64,000 bases of DNA from Saprospiraceae bacterium (GCA_020629515.1 JAHDDE010000002.1:134010-198009), one strand, 5' to 3'; shown: positions 1-8,362, counted from the first letter of the stretch. The notes: generated from the letters alone by a model not told the origin. Program-made: numbers and translations.

Positions 1-997
1 GATCAATACAGTCCCTTATGTCCTTTTTATGAGTCATCTCTATATGTTGGTGAAGATATCGACAAGGTATAGAAATACCACCTGCTATTGATCCACCTGT
101 GGCATGTCTTTGTATAGCGGCCGTATCTGTACCTCCAGCAGGGAGAATTTCTATCTGGTGATCAATTTTTTCTTTATTAGCAACTTCTTTCATAAACTTC
201 ACCATTCGATAGTCACATATGGTACCACCATCTAATACTTTGATTGCAGCACCTTTACCTAATGAAGTTATTTTTTCGTGAGGTTGAGAGTTAGGTATAT
301 CACAGGCCAGCGTTACGTCAAGATTAATTCCAAAATCTGGGTTGACTCCAGAAGCTATAGCTGTAGCACCTCGCAATCCCACTTCTTCTTGTACAGTAAA
401 GGCACCATATATATCGCAAGACACCTCAGTTTTGGCCAGTTCACGTAATGCTTCTATAAGGATAAAAACACTAACTCGATTGTCTAAAGATTTAGCATTT
501 ACACAATCTCCCATTTCTATCAATTCGCTTATTCTAGTAATAGGGTCTCCAACGCTGATAACTTTGTCTACATCTTCTTTGCTTAATCCTGTATCTATAA
601 AAAAGTCGCTGATCTCAGGCATTTTTTTCCTCTCTTCGGGCTTCATTATATGAATGGGTTTAGTTCCCATTACTCCGACAATATCCTGTTTTCCATGAAT
701 CATAACACGTTGGGCTGTCAGGGTTTTAGGATCAAATCCTCCCAATGGATGAAATCTAATAAAGCCATCATCATCTATGTGAGTAGCTATAAAGCTTATC
801 TCATCCATATGTGCAGCAATAAGTACTTTTTTGTCACCTGTTCCTTTTTTAATAGCTATGACATTGCCCATAGCATCAATCTGGACCTCGTCGACGAGGT
901 CCTTGACTTCATTAATGATATACTCTCTAATATTTTGTTCAAATCCTGGTGCTCCAGATACTTTGCATATCTCAGCCAATAGTTGTGTGTTGATCAT
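1..997 (-). CDS. M42 family metallopeptidase (C-terminus cut by window edge)
   Basis: Probable cytoplasmic di-metal aminopeptidase of the M42 (FrvX/glutamyl aminopeptidase) family, trimming residues from peptide N-termini. Reading leftward from the ATG at 997 gives 332 open codons that run off the window without a stop; the family is usually about 350-360 residues, so only the last few tens are missing. Visible landmarks are the metal-binding His-Met-Asp at residues 63-65, the bridging Asp in SLDNR (170-174), the catalytic Glu-Glu in QEEVG (203-207) and, near the cut end, the RYLHQHIE stretch typical of the family C-terminus. It is divergent from the flippase at 1170. The exact substrate cannot be told. 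Confidence 0.9.
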   Translation of the reverse strand, partial: MINTQLLAEICKVSGAPGFEQNIREYIINEVKDLVDEVQIDAMGNVIAIKKGTGDKKVLIAAHMDEISFIATHIDDDGFIRFHPLGGFDPKTLTAQRVMIHGKQDIVGVMGTKPIHIMKPEERKKMPEISDFFIDTGLSKEDVDKVISVGDPITRISELIEMGDCVNAKSLDNRVSVFILIEALRELAKTEVSCDIYGAFTVQEEVGLRGATAIASGVNPDFGINLDVTLACDIPNSQPHEKITSLGKGAAIKVLDGGTICDYRMVKFMKEVANKEKIDHQIEILPAGGTDTAAIQRHATGGSIAGGISIPCRYLHQHIEMTHKKDIRDCID

Positions 998-1169
998 ACC
1001 TTCTTAAAAGTTGGGTTAAATACCGATTTTTTAAATTGTCTCTTTTCTTTACTTGATGTAAAAAATCCTACAATTATAACTTTTCATTTCAGTTTATTCA
1101 AAAAAGATATTTAGCTATATATCATATTAGCCTTTGTATTTTGTCCTTTGAAAAAAATAATTTTGACCA

Positions 1170-2627
1170 TTGTCACTTATCAAACAATTAGCTGGACAGA
1201 CAGTGATTTATGGGTTAGGCCAGATCCTACCCAAAATTCTTCATTTCATTGTGTTCACAACTTATTTAACCAATAGGCTAGTTGATCGTACCGAATATGC
1301 TATTTACTTAGACTTATATGCTTATACAGCATTACTTCTGGTTATATTTTCGTACAGGATGGATACTGCCATGTTTCGATTTGGTAAATCCAAAGATGAT
1401 TTATCAAAGGTATATAGTACAGCTTTACTCCCTCTATTTTTTAGTTCTCTGGTCGTAATTTTGATAGGTCTCATTTTTGATCAGCATATCGCCAATTGGC
1501 TTACGTATCCTGACAATGCTTATTATATAAGATGGTTTAGCTGGATTATTGCGCTTGATATTCTTAATCTGATGCCATTTGCTAAATTGAGATTGGAAGG
1601 TAGAGCCAAGCTTTTCGTATTTTATAGAATAGCTAATGTATTATTAACAGTATTCTTAGTTCTTTTCTTTTTAGAATGGGCTCCCGAAATGAGCCAAACA
1701 TGGATTCCTATTGCGTCCAATGATATTGATTTTGTGTTTATGGCTAATTTGATCGCCAGTTTTACTTTATTTATAGTTTTGATCAGTTTTCATTTTCCAA
1801 GAAATCTTGCGATAAATCGAACATTATGGAGGAAAATGGTGCTATATAGTGCGCCTTTAGTAATAGTAGGTGTTGCTGCAAGTATCAATCAATTTTTTGC
1901 GGTACCACTTCAAAAATATTTATTAGGAGTGGAGGTTGAGTCTAATAAAGATCAAGCAGCCGTATATGGTGCCGTTCAAAAAATTGCCGCATTATTAGGA
2001 TTGTTTACTACTGCTTTTAACTATGCAGCAGAACCCTTCTTTTTTAAAAATTCAGATAACAAGGATGCTAAAAAAATTTATGGTCAAATTGCACTTTTAT
2101 TTGTGATATCAGCAGGTGTAATTAGTATTTCATTAAATTCCTTGATAGACATTTTTCAGATGATTATTGGGGAGGCTTATAGAGATGATATTTACCTTAT
2201 TCCTATATTATTAATGGCCTATCTTTTTCTGGGGATTTATTATAATGTTTCTATTTGGTATAAGCTTTCAGACCAGACACAATATGGTGCATATATATCT
2301 TCATTTGGAGCTTTTGTAACTCTATCTGGGAGTTTCTTGTTTTTACCTATTCTGGGAGTATCGGCATCAGCATGGGTAGCATTACTTTGTTATATTTCTA
2401 TGGTTGTTTTAGCCTGGTATTTTGGGCGTAGATTTTATCCCATAGAATATCCGCTTAAGCGGATAGGGCTTCATCTGGTTTTAATAGTTGTTTTTTTAGT
2501 TTTGGGATGGTGGATCAATCAAAAAGAGGGTTCACACATATTAATAGGGGCAGTTACTGTGTTCATTTATCTTGTTGCGATCTATATCTTGGAGTCTAAG
2601 CGTATAAAGATTATGATCGGCGATTAA
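1170..2627 (+). CDS. Polysaccharide/oligosaccharide flippase (MATE/Wzx-like)
   Basis: Integral inner-membrane protein of 485 residues with about 12-14 hydrophobic segments, of the lipopolysaccharide/polysaccharide biosynthesis flippase type that moves lipid-linked sugars to the periplasmic face. The assignment rests on length, the regular pattern of membrane segments and the family-like N-terminus (IKQLAGQTVIYGLG, residues 4-17). The start must be the TTG at 1170, because an in-frame TGA lies at 1164-1166 and no ATG occurs before the first membrane segments. No glycosyltransferase or O-antigen genes are nearby, so its substrate is unknown. Its last 4 bases overlap the convergent micro-protein gene that ends at 2624. 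Confidence 0.8.
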   Translation: MSLIKQLAGQTVIYGLGQILPKILHFIVFTTYLTNRLVDRTEYAIYLDLYAYTALLLVIFSYRMDTAMFRFGKSKDDLSKVYSTALLPLFFSSLVVILIGLIFDQHIANWLTYPDNAYYIRWFSWIIALDILNLMPFAKLRLEGRAKLFVFYRIANVLLTVFLVLFFLEWAPEMSQTWIPIASNDIDFVFMANLIASFTLFIVLISFHFPRNLAINRTLWRKMVLYSAPLVIVGVAASINQFFAVPLQKYLLGVEVESNKDQAAVYGAVQKIAALLGLFTTAFNYAAEPFFFKNSDNKDAKKIYGQIALLFVISAGVISISLNSLIDIFQMIIGEAYRDDIYLIPILLMAYLFLGIYYNVSIWYKLSDQTQYGAYISSFGAFVTLSGSFLFLPILGVSASAWVALLCYISMVVLAWYFGRRFYPIEYPLKRIGLHLVLIVVFLVLGWWINQKEGSHILIGAVTVFIYLVAIYILESKRIKIMIGD

Positions 2628-2788
2628 TAGAAATAGGTTTGGATATGATCTATTATGGAGACTCTATTTTTCATTACATACACTATTGCGGCTATAGTTA
2701 CAATGAATATTACGGCTTTCATATTTTTGAAAGCATCTTTATTTTTTTCCCTTGCAGTTTTGAATTTCTTGCGTCCAGTATATGACAT
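2624..2788 (-). CDS. Small single-pass membrane protein, 54 aa
   Basis: Short gene read from ATG 2788 to TAA 2624. The product has a basic N-terminal 24 residues (many Lys/Arg), one hydrophobic segment at about residues 25-39, then a short polar tail ending in Tyr-Phe-Tyr. It lies 15 bases downstream of ribA on the same strand and overlaps the end of the convergent flippase gene by 4 bases; tight packing of this kind favours a real gene. By the positive-inside rule the N-terminus would be cytoplasmic. I do not recognise a family and propose no function. Confidence 0.5.
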   Translation of the reverse strand: MSYTGRKKFKTAREKNKDAFKNMKAVIFIVTIAAIVYVMKNRVSIIDHIQTYFY

Positions 2789-2803
2789 TTGATTAATTCT
2801 TAA

Positions 2804-3460
2804 TTATAATAGATGACCCATGGATTTGGCCTTGGTGTCTAAATATCCTTGGTTTGTTTTGTTAGGCTTGATGATCAAGGGTACCCTCCTATTTACTTTT
2901 ATGCTATTATGCTTTAATCCATTGATTTTTTCGGGATTATTAGTGATTAAGTTGACACTTTTAATTCCTAAGCTTTTCAAGATATGGGCAGCTACTGAAT
3001 AGTCTCTGTCATCTATTGCTAATCCTAATGCTTGGTTTGCTTCGATAGTATCCATCCCTTGCTCCTGATGCTTATAAGCAAGTATTTTATTAATGATCCC
3101 TATGCCTCTACCTTCTTGTCTCAAGTAGATTAATATTCCTTTTTCTCTGGCTATAATTTTCATACTTGCATCTAACTGCTGTCCACAATCACACTTCAAC
3201 GAATGGAAGATATCACCAGTTAGACATTCTGAGTGTACTCGGGTAGTGACAGGATTATCAAGGTCAATATCTGGATGATACAGCGCCAAATGTGGCATGG
3301 GATCTCCTTTATCATCGGTAAAAGCTGAAAACTTAAACTCACCCCATTCAGTTGGTAATAAGGTCTCAGCCTGATTGATTACTTTTTTATCCATCATATT
3401 TTTCAAACTCACTTCAATACTCTGTAATGCGCTCCCAATAGTTTTGGTTCTCGATTTCAT
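2804..3460 (-). CDS. ribA: GTP cyclohydrolase II
   Basis: Opens the imidazole ring of GTP to give the first pyrimidine intermediate of riboflavin synthesis, with formate and pyrophosphate released. The Zn site is clear (SECLTGDIF then KCDCGQQLD, three Cys), as are the catalytic stretch LRQEGRGIGI and the TNNPEKI motif near the C-terminus. This is the stand-alone enzyme without the DHBP synthase (RibB) half that many bacteria fuse to it. The ATG at 3460 makes it overlap rsgA by 47 bases; the ATG pair at 3394-3397 would leave a 16-base gap and begins just before the conserved LLPTEWGEF, so the shorter start is a serious alternative. It is third in the GGGP synthase-rsgA-ribA transcript. Confidence 0.93.
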   Translation of the reverse strand: MKSRTKTIGSALQSIEVSLKNMMDKKVINQAETLLPTEWGEFKFSAFTDDKGDPMPHLALYHPDIDLDNPVTTRVHSECLTGDIFHSLKCDCGQQLDASMKIIAREKGILIYLRQEGRGIGIINKILAYKHQEQGMDTIEANQALGLAIDDRDYSVAAHILKSLGIKSVNLITNNPEKINGLKHNSIKVNRRVPLIIKPNKTNQGYLDTKAKSMGHLL

Positions 3461-4361
3461 CAATTAATTGTAAGTAGTTGGCATATCTTAACTCACTAAT
3501 ATATCCTTTTTCAATACCCTCCTTAATAGCGCAAGATGGCTCATTCCTGTGAGAACAATCTCCAAATCTACAATCCTCTGAATATTTAAAAAATTCCCTA
3601 AAATTATGTGCAATATCCATCACTTCTAAGTGATTAAAACTCAAAGTTTTTATCCCTGGGGTATCAATGATATGTGTAACCTCATTGACATCAAACATCT
3701 CTGCGAATGTCGTGGTGTGTTGACCTTTTCCACTAAAATTGGACAGATGTTGAGTCTTTAAGTTCAACTGTGGCAGTAAATTATTAATTAGAGAAGATTT
3801 TCCTACACCAGATTGTCCTGAGATGAGCGATATTTTATTGGCTATGATTGATTTTATATCATCTATTGAGGTTTGATCTGTCATACTACATTTGATGACA
3901 TTATAGCCTATGTCAGTGTATACATCCTTTAGGTACTCAAAGACCTCATTATCTTCTTCGTTCCAAAGATCACATTTATTAAAAAGTATATGAACTGGGA
4001 TATTATAAGGTTCTGTCATCAACAAAAATCTATCAATAAAACCCTGTTTTAATTTTGGCTCAACAATCGTCACGATTAACAAGGCTTGATCTACGTTACT
4101 TGCAATGAGGTGAAGAAAATGTTTTTTTCTTGGAGACTGTCTAACAACATAATTGGTTCGATTCTCAATCTTTTCTATTATGGCTATTTGACCTTCTATG
4201 CTATATTGTACCTTGTCTCCTACAGCAACTGGATTCGTAAGTTTTAATCCATTTAACTTAAACTTCCCTCGAATAATACCTGATATGGTATCACCATTCT
4301 CTTTATCTCTTATATCGTAGTATTTTCCTGTTGATTTGGTGATAATACCAGTTTTGAGCAT
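3414..4361 (-). CDS. rsgA: Ribosome small-subunit-dependent GTPase A
   Basis: Circularly permuted GTPase that acts in late maturation of the 30S ribosomal subunit. The order is an N-terminal OB fold (residues about 1-75), then the permuted G domain with NKCD (G4) before the P-loop GQSGVGKSS (G1) and DTPG (G3), then a C-terminal zinc module in which Cys residues of EDCRFGDCSH and SCAIKEG are visible. At 315 residues it has the usual length. It starts 3 bases after the GGGP synthase stop and its end overlaps ribA, so the three genes are probably one transcript. Confidence 0.95.
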   Translation of the reverse strand: MLKTGIITKSTGKYYDIRDKENGDTISGIIRGKFKLNGLKLTNPVAVGDKVQYSIEGQIAIIEKIENRTNYVVRQSPRKKHFLHLIASNVDQALLIVTIVEPKLKQGFIDRFLLMTEPYNIPVHILFNKCDLWNEEDNEVFEYLKDVYTDIGYNVIKCSMTDQTSIDDIKSIIANKISLISGQSGVGKSSLINNLLPQLNLKTQHLSNFSGKGQHTTTFAEMFDVNEVTHIIDTPGIKTLSFNHLEVMDIAHNFREFFKYSEDCRFGDCSHRNEPSCAIKEGIEKGYISELRYANYLQLIDEIENQNYWERITEY

Positions 4362-4364
4362 ATA

Positions 4365-5120
4365 TTAAGCTATTGTACTTTGAATAGTTCTTGCCTTAAG
4401 TTTATTCCTGAATTGGCTTATTTCGAGCAACAAACTTGGATCTTTTTCTAAGGCATTACCAATAACTATTACATTTGGTTTAGCCCTTTCTGCAGCCGCA
4501 AATTTTTCGACACTATCAATTCCTCCTCCGACAAAAATTGGAATATCGATGTGTTGTTTCACTTGTTTGATTATCGAATCATCAGCAGGTTGTGAGGCAC
4601 CACTTCCAGCCTCTAAGTAAATACTTTTGATCCCGATTACTTCTCCTGCTATTGCAAGATCTATTATAGTATCAATATCTGATGGGTCGAGTGGATCAGT
4701 TTGCGTTAGTTTAGCAGCACTACTCGGATGTCCTCCATCGATCAAAATGTACCCAGTAGTTATTATTTCCTCAGTAATATTTTGCAATTGACGTGCAGCT
4801 CTTATATGCTTGCCAATGGCAAATTCGAAACTGCTACCAGACAATAAGCTAGGCAATAATATGCCATCTGCTGTATCAGCAAGTTGTAATAGAGAACCAG
4901 GAAATGACATTACAGGAGTAGCTGTAATCGACTTAATATCATATATTATGTCAGAACAATTTATGGGACGATCGGTGCTGCCTCCTACAAGTATTAAATC
5001 TGCCATATTGCTGCTCAAAAGAAGTTTTAACTGGCTATAAGTAGGCAAATTGACCTTTTCAGGGTCAATAAGGACTGCTACTAAAGGATAGTTAGTATTG
5101 TTAATCTTCTCAATTAGCAT
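4365..5120 (-). CDS. Geranylgeranylglyceryl phosphate synthase family protein
   Basis: TIM-barrel prenyltransferase of the GGGPS/PcrB family, joining a polyprenyl diphosphate to glycerol-1-phosphate to form an ether-linked lipid precursor. Seen in the sequence: VLIDPEK near the N-terminus, the YLEAGSGAS phosphate-binding stretch, and VGGGID with VIGNALE at the C-terminal end of the barrel. Bacteroidota carry a known bacterial group of this otherwise archaeal enzyme. I chose the ATG at 5120 over the TTG at 5126 because an exact -7 promoter element (5124-5131) overlaps the TTG. First gene of the rsgA-ribA transcript. Prenyl chain length cannot be read by eye. Confidence 0.88.
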   Translation of the reverse strand: MLIEKINNTNYPLVAVLIDPEKVNLPTYSQLKLLLSSNMADLILVGGSTDRPINCSDIIYDIKSITATPVMSFPGSLLQLADTADGILLPSLLSGSSFEFAIGKHIRAARQLQNITEEIITTGYILIDGGHPSSAAKLTQTDPLDPSDIDTIIDLAIAGEVIGIKSIYLEAGSGASQPADDSIIKQVKQHIDIPIFVGGGIDSVEKFAAAERAKPNVIVIGNALEKDPSLLLEISQFRNKLKARTIQSTIA

Positions 5121-5123
5121 ACT

Positions 5124-5131
5124 CAAAGGTA
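5124..5131 (-). promoter_or_regulatory. Promoter -7 element, GGGP synthase-rsgA-ribA
   Basis: On the minus strand this reads TACCTTTG, an exact match to the Bacteroidota TAnnTTTG consensus. It ends only 3 bases before the ATG at 5120, so the transcript would be leaderless or nearly so. No convincing -33 TTG is visible. Confidence 0.4.
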
Positions 5132-5162
5132 TGCCTTTTCCTTATTCAGACGCAGCTAAAAG

Positions 5163-5190
5163 ATGGAATAAGACAATCGCCTTATTCCAT
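5163..5190 (-). terminator. Hairpin after the ECF sigma gene
   Basis: A perfect 10-bp inverted repeat (5163-5172 with 5181-5190, 8-base loop) lies 36 bases past the stop of the sigma gene and before the GGGP synthase promoter. On the minus strand it is followed by CTTTTAG, a weak T-run. Its position between two same-strand units suits a terminator. Confidence 0.45.
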
Positions 5191-5226
5191 AGTGATTTTT
5201 CGATCTTGTTTAAAGCATTTACTGCA

Positions 5227-5841
5227 TCAAGCTACTTCTTTGATTACAGCGTATTTTGATTTTAGAAAAGCCAATGCCATAGAGATATGATTTTCAACTG
5301 TCTTTACTGAAATATTAAGGATTTCAGCTATTTCTCTATACTTGAGGTTTTCGAATCTACTCATGACGAATACTGCACGACATTTTGGGGGTAATAAATC
5401 TATATAAATATCAAGTCGATTTTTTGTATCTGAATATTCTAATAAGTGCTGAACGGTACAAGTATCATCTTGAATATCTATTTCAATTTCTTGGATCCTC
5501 TTGTTATTATCTCTGATATGATTAAGAGATCTGTTAGTTGCTGATCGCATGAGATATCCTTTGAGAGATGATTTAATATTAATAGTGGTCCGTTTTCTCC
5601 ATATAGTCAAGAAAAGTTCCTGTACTATATCCTCGGCATATCCTGGATCTCTAACGATCTGATAGCATCGATTGCAAAGTAACTGATAGTATTGATCAAA
5701 AAGATGTTCGATGGATTGAGGATTACTCTTCCTTAGTTCATTCAGTATGAATTTATCATCTATACTGAGATAATGCTTTTGTGTAGTGACAGCAAGGGGG
5801 GTAATTCTTGCTGACACTTGGTTTGTGTCAATTGGTCTCAT
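5227..5841 (-). CDS. ECF RNA polymerase sigma factor (Bacteroidota type)
   Basis: Sigma-70 family factor of the extracytoplasmic-function class, 204 residues. Region 2 is visible around YAEDIVQELFLTIW with the following SLKGYLMRSATNRSLNHIR, and region 4 near the C-terminus as a helix-turn-helix (KYREIAEILNISVKTVENH). The N-terminal 30 residues are an extra lead. No FecR-type or other anti-sigma gene flanks it, and no SusC/SusD genes are near, so it is an orphan. The promoters it reads are unknown. Upstream it shares a 316-base divergent region with the AraC regulator. Confidence 0.88.
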   Translation of the reverse strand: MRPIDTNQVSARITPLAVTTQKHYLSIDDKFILNELRKSNPQSIEHLFDQYYQLLCNRCYQIVRDPGYAEDIVQELFLTIWRKRTTINIKSSLKGYLMRSATNRSLNHIRDNNKRIQEIEIDIQDDTCTVQHLLEYSDTKNRLDIYIDLLPPKCRAVFVMSRFENLKYREIAEILNISVKTVENHISMALAFLKSKYAVIKEVA

Positions 5842-6031
5842 TTGGTTAAATCTTATGAATAATGTAGTGTACTATACAATAAATAGTACAGGAAAAATTA
5901 CTCTCCAAATATGTCTGCCTTTTATGCTAACAATTGGAACGGATGAGACACATTTTTCAACGATACTATCACAGACTATCTACAGGAAGTCTATACATGC
6001 AAAATTGGAATAATGTAATATGGATTTACTG

Positions 6032-6066
6032 AATTCTATCAGTTATGTAAGATAGAATTGTATTTT
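6032..6066 (+). terminator. Terminator-like hairpin in a divergent intergenic region
   Basis: A perfect 9-bp inverted repeat (6032-6040 with 6051-6059, 10-base loop) is followed on the plus strand by GTATTTTTT. It lies between the divergent sigma factor and AraC genes, so no plus-strand gene precedes it. It might end a short transcript or sit in the AraC leader. The rest of the 5842-6157 gap is AT-rich; apart from the dyad at 6087-6113 I see nothing in it. Confidence 0.3.
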
Positions 6067-6086
6067 TTGGTTATGTCATTCAGTTA

Positions 6087-6113
6087 GTATGACAAGATTT
6101 TTCATCTTGATAC
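6087..6113. promoter_or_regulatory. Candidate operator upstream of the AraC gene
   Basis: Imperfect dyad 45 bases before the AraC start: GTAT (6087-6090) and CAAGAT (6093-6098) face ATCTTG (6104-6109) and ATAC (6110-6113) around a 5-base centre. Placement suggests autoregulation of the AraC gene or control of the divergent sigma gene, but this is inferred from symmetry alone. Confidence 0.3.
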
Positions 6114-6157
6114 TATTTTCATATTATTTAAAGTGCTATAAAGGATTATGCTGATAA

Positions 6158-7036
6158 ATGAAATCGATAAGTAATAGGCCAGCATTAGAAAAAATATTAC
6201 CCTCTTTTGGTAGTTCTATAAGCTACAAAAGGTTTTATAATGAACAACCAGATGGAATAGCCGCTTGGCATTATCATCCTGAGATTGAGTTAGTTTATAT
6301 CGAACATGGGAGCGGTAAAAGACATATCGGGAATCATGTCTCTTATTATAATGAGGGAGACCTACTATTAATAGGGTCCAATGTGCCTCATTATGGATTT
6401 ACAGATAGACTTACTGATGGCAATACAGAGGTAGTCCTACAATTTAGACAGGACTTTTTAGGAGATGCGTTGGAGGAAGTGGTAGAATTTGACCGAATCA
6501 ATCAATTACTTAAGTTGTCTTTACATGGGATTTCTTATCATGGAGATATCAAAATTAATGTTGGTGAATTATTAGATGCGATGATAGAAATGAACCATTT
6601 TGATATGCTATTACATACTATAGGAATATTGCAAGAGTTGGCTAACTCGAATGAATATAAAATTCTAAATGCCTCTAACTCTGTAATAATAGCGAACCAA
6701 CAAGACAAAGATCGCATCAAGATTATCTATGATTATGTCAGAGAGCACTTCCAAAGAGATATATCAGTACAAGAAATGGCTAAATTGACAAGCATGACAG
6801 TTCCTTCTTTTTGTAGATATTTCAAAAAACAAACGGGTAAAACTTTTACAAAATTTGTGAATGAGTTTAAGGTGATACATGCCTGTAAGTTATTATCAGA
6901 ATCGGCAATTTCGATTTCGAGTATATGCTATGAATGCGGATTCAATAATTTTTCGCATTTTAATAAACAGTTTAAACTTGTCACAGAAAAAAATCCAACA
7001 GAATATAGATCAGAGTTTAGGAAAGTAATCACTTGA
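6158..7036 (+). CDS. AraC family transcriptional regulator with cupin sensor domain
   Basis: DNA-binding regulator of 292 residues. The N-terminal half is a small cupin (WHYHPEIELVYIEHGSG, then GDLLLIGSNVPH at about residues 35-90), the ligand pocket of this class, and the C-terminal 100 residues carry two helix-turn-helix motifs (ISVQEMAKLTSMTVPSFCRYF and ISSICYECGFNNFSHFNKQF). The combination is typical of regulators of sugar use. The ThuA-domain gene starts 9 bases after its stop, so the two are almost certainly co-transcribed and that gene is the likely target or partner. Its ligand cannot be told. Confidence 0.9.
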   Translation: MKSISNRPALEKILPSFGSSISYKRFYNEQPDGIAAWHYHPEIELVYIEHGSGKRHIGNHVSYYNEGDLLLIGSNVPHYGFTDRLTDGNTEVVLQFRQDFLGDALEEVVEFDRINQLLKLSLHGISYHGDIKINVGELLDAMIEMNHFDMLLHTIGILQELANSNEYKILNASNSVIIANQQDKDRIKIIYDYVREHFQRDISVQEMAKLTSMTVPSFCRYFKKQTGKTFTKFVNEFKVIHACKLLSESAISISSICYECGFNNFSHFNKQFKLVTEKNPTEYRSEFRKVIT

Positions 7037-7045
7037 ATAATTAAT

Positions 7046-8116
7046 ATGAATGTTAAATTTCCTTTTTTAGTTTGCTTTGCATTGATGACTCTTACGATGT
7101 CTTGTGATTCTCATAATAGCCAAAACCAACAAACAAAATCGAAGATTAAAGTTTTGATTATAGATGGTGAGAATAATCACGGTGTGTGGCCAATGACTAC
7201 GGTCATGATGAAAGATTATTTGGAGTCCTCTGGTCTATTTGAAGTTGATATTAATCGAAAGAAATATATGTGGCAAGGCCCTCATAGTGATCATAGGCAT
7301 GATGAAGCTTGGCGAAATAATTTATTATCTAAATATCCCTTAGAAGGCGGTAATGACGGTATTATAGTCGATGAGCCTAAAGAGGATAGTTTATTTGCGC
7401 CTAAATTTGAAACATATGATGTAGTGGTGAATAACCTGGGTTGGAACTCCTCCGAATGGCCTGAAACGACTAAGCAAAGTTTTGAGTCTTATATGTATGG
7501 AGGAGGAGGATTAGTTGTGATACATGCTGCCGATAATGCGTTTGGTAATTGGGAGGAGTACAACAAAATGATAGGCTTAGGCGGTTGGGGTGGCAGGTCC
7601 AAAGAGAGTGGACCATATGTGTATTATAACGACGCAGGAGAGAAAATTGTTGATTCGGGCGAAGGTGCTTGTGGTTCGCATGGACCTCAACAAGATTTTG
7701 TAGTGACTAATAGGACCTCTAAACATCCTATTACTTCGGGACTGCCAACTGAGTGGATGCATGGAGTGGATGAGTTGTATGATCGATTAAGAGGCCCAGC
7801 GGAGAATATGACCGTTTTGGCTACTGCATATTCGGATATAGAAAAAAATAGTCCTCCTTGGGATAAAAAAGTCAAGGGTACTGGTAGGCATGAGCCTGTT
7901 TTGATGACTATTGACTATGGCGAGGGAAGAGTGTTTCATTCTATTTTAGGACACAGTTATTATTCTATGGAATCGGTTGGGTTTATCACTACTTTTTTGA
8001 GAGGAGTAGAGTGGGCAGCTACAGGTAACGTGACGCAAGAGGTACCTATAGACTTTCCGAGCGAAGATCAATCAAAGCATAGAAAGTGGAAAGGCAATGT
8101 AGATATTGTTGATTAG
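7046..8116 (+). CDS. ThuA domain lipoprotein
   Basis: Exported protein of 356 residues with a signal peptide and lipobox ending at Cys20 (LTMSC). From about residue 35 it follows the ThuA fold, a class I glutamine amidotransferase-like domain named after Rhizobium trehalose utilisation: KVLIIDGENNH near the start, VVVNNLGW, then GGGLVVIHAADNAF and a late GRVFHSILGH. ThuA-type proteins are thought to act in disaccharide turnover, but their chemistry is poorly known. It is paired with the AraC gene just upstream. The tail (residues about 330-356) is charged and has no clear domain. It ends 4 bases inside the convergent small lipoprotein gene. Confidence 0.88.
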   Translation: MNVKFPFLVCFALMTLTMSCDSHNSQNQQTKSKIKVLIIDGENNHGVWPMTTVMMKDYLESSGLFEVDINRKKYMWQGPHSDHRHDEAWRNNLLSKYPLEGGNDGIIVDEPKEDSLFAPKFETYDVVVNNLGWNSSEWPETTKQSFESYMYGGGGLVVIHAADNAFGNWEEYNKMIGLGGWGGRSKESGPYVYYNDAGEKIVDSGEGACGSHGPQQDFVVTNRTSKHPITSGLPTEWMHGVDELYDRLRGPAENMTVLATAYSDIEKNSPPWDKKVKGTGRHEPVLMTIDYGEGRVFHSILGHSYYSMESVGFITTFLRGVEWAATGNVTQEVPIDFPSEDQSKHRKWKGNVDIVD

Positions 8117-8358
8117 CGCTCTACCTTTACTAAACGGTCATTTTTGAAGTGAATTCTTCTTTTTGTTTTTCCTTCACCGATGCTATATATGGCATAATCA
8201 CTGCCCATCTCAATCACTGAGTAAGATTCTACTTTTGAGGTGAATTCTGCAAGAGTCATTCCGATATCAGAGTTGGATATTAATCCTTTATTACAGGATA
8301 CTAACATGATGACGCAAAAAGAAAGTAAAGTCAATCGTGATAATATAGATAAATACAT
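8113..8358 (-). CDS. Small lipoprotein, 81 aa, unknown function
   Basis: A signal peptide of about 21 residues ends in the lipobox LVSC (Cys22), so the mature protein is about 60 residues and lipid-anchored. The mature part contains DIGMTLAEFTSKVESY, which resembles a helix of the SmpA/BamE-like small beta-alpha lipoproteins, then two strands ending in basic residues. That similarity is only suggestive and I assign no function. Its start at 8358 lies 4 bases downstream of an exact -7 promoter element. It converges on the ThuA gene with a 4-base overlap. Confidence 0.7.
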   Translation of the reverse strand: MYLSILSRLTLLSFCVIMLVSCNKGLISNSDIGMTLAEFTSKVESYSVIEMGSDYAIYSIGEGKTKRRIHFKNDRLVKVER

Positions 8359-8362
8359 ATTA

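Noticed and set aside
342-653. Open frame of 103 codons on the plus strand
   Set aside because: Lies wholly inside the M42 peptidase gene on the other strand, which has clear active-site motifs; the plus frame has none.
5786-6013. Open frame of 75 codons overlapping the start of the ECF sigma gene
   Set aside because: No family features, half of it antisense to the sigma gene, and the rest in AT-rich divergent promoter DNA.
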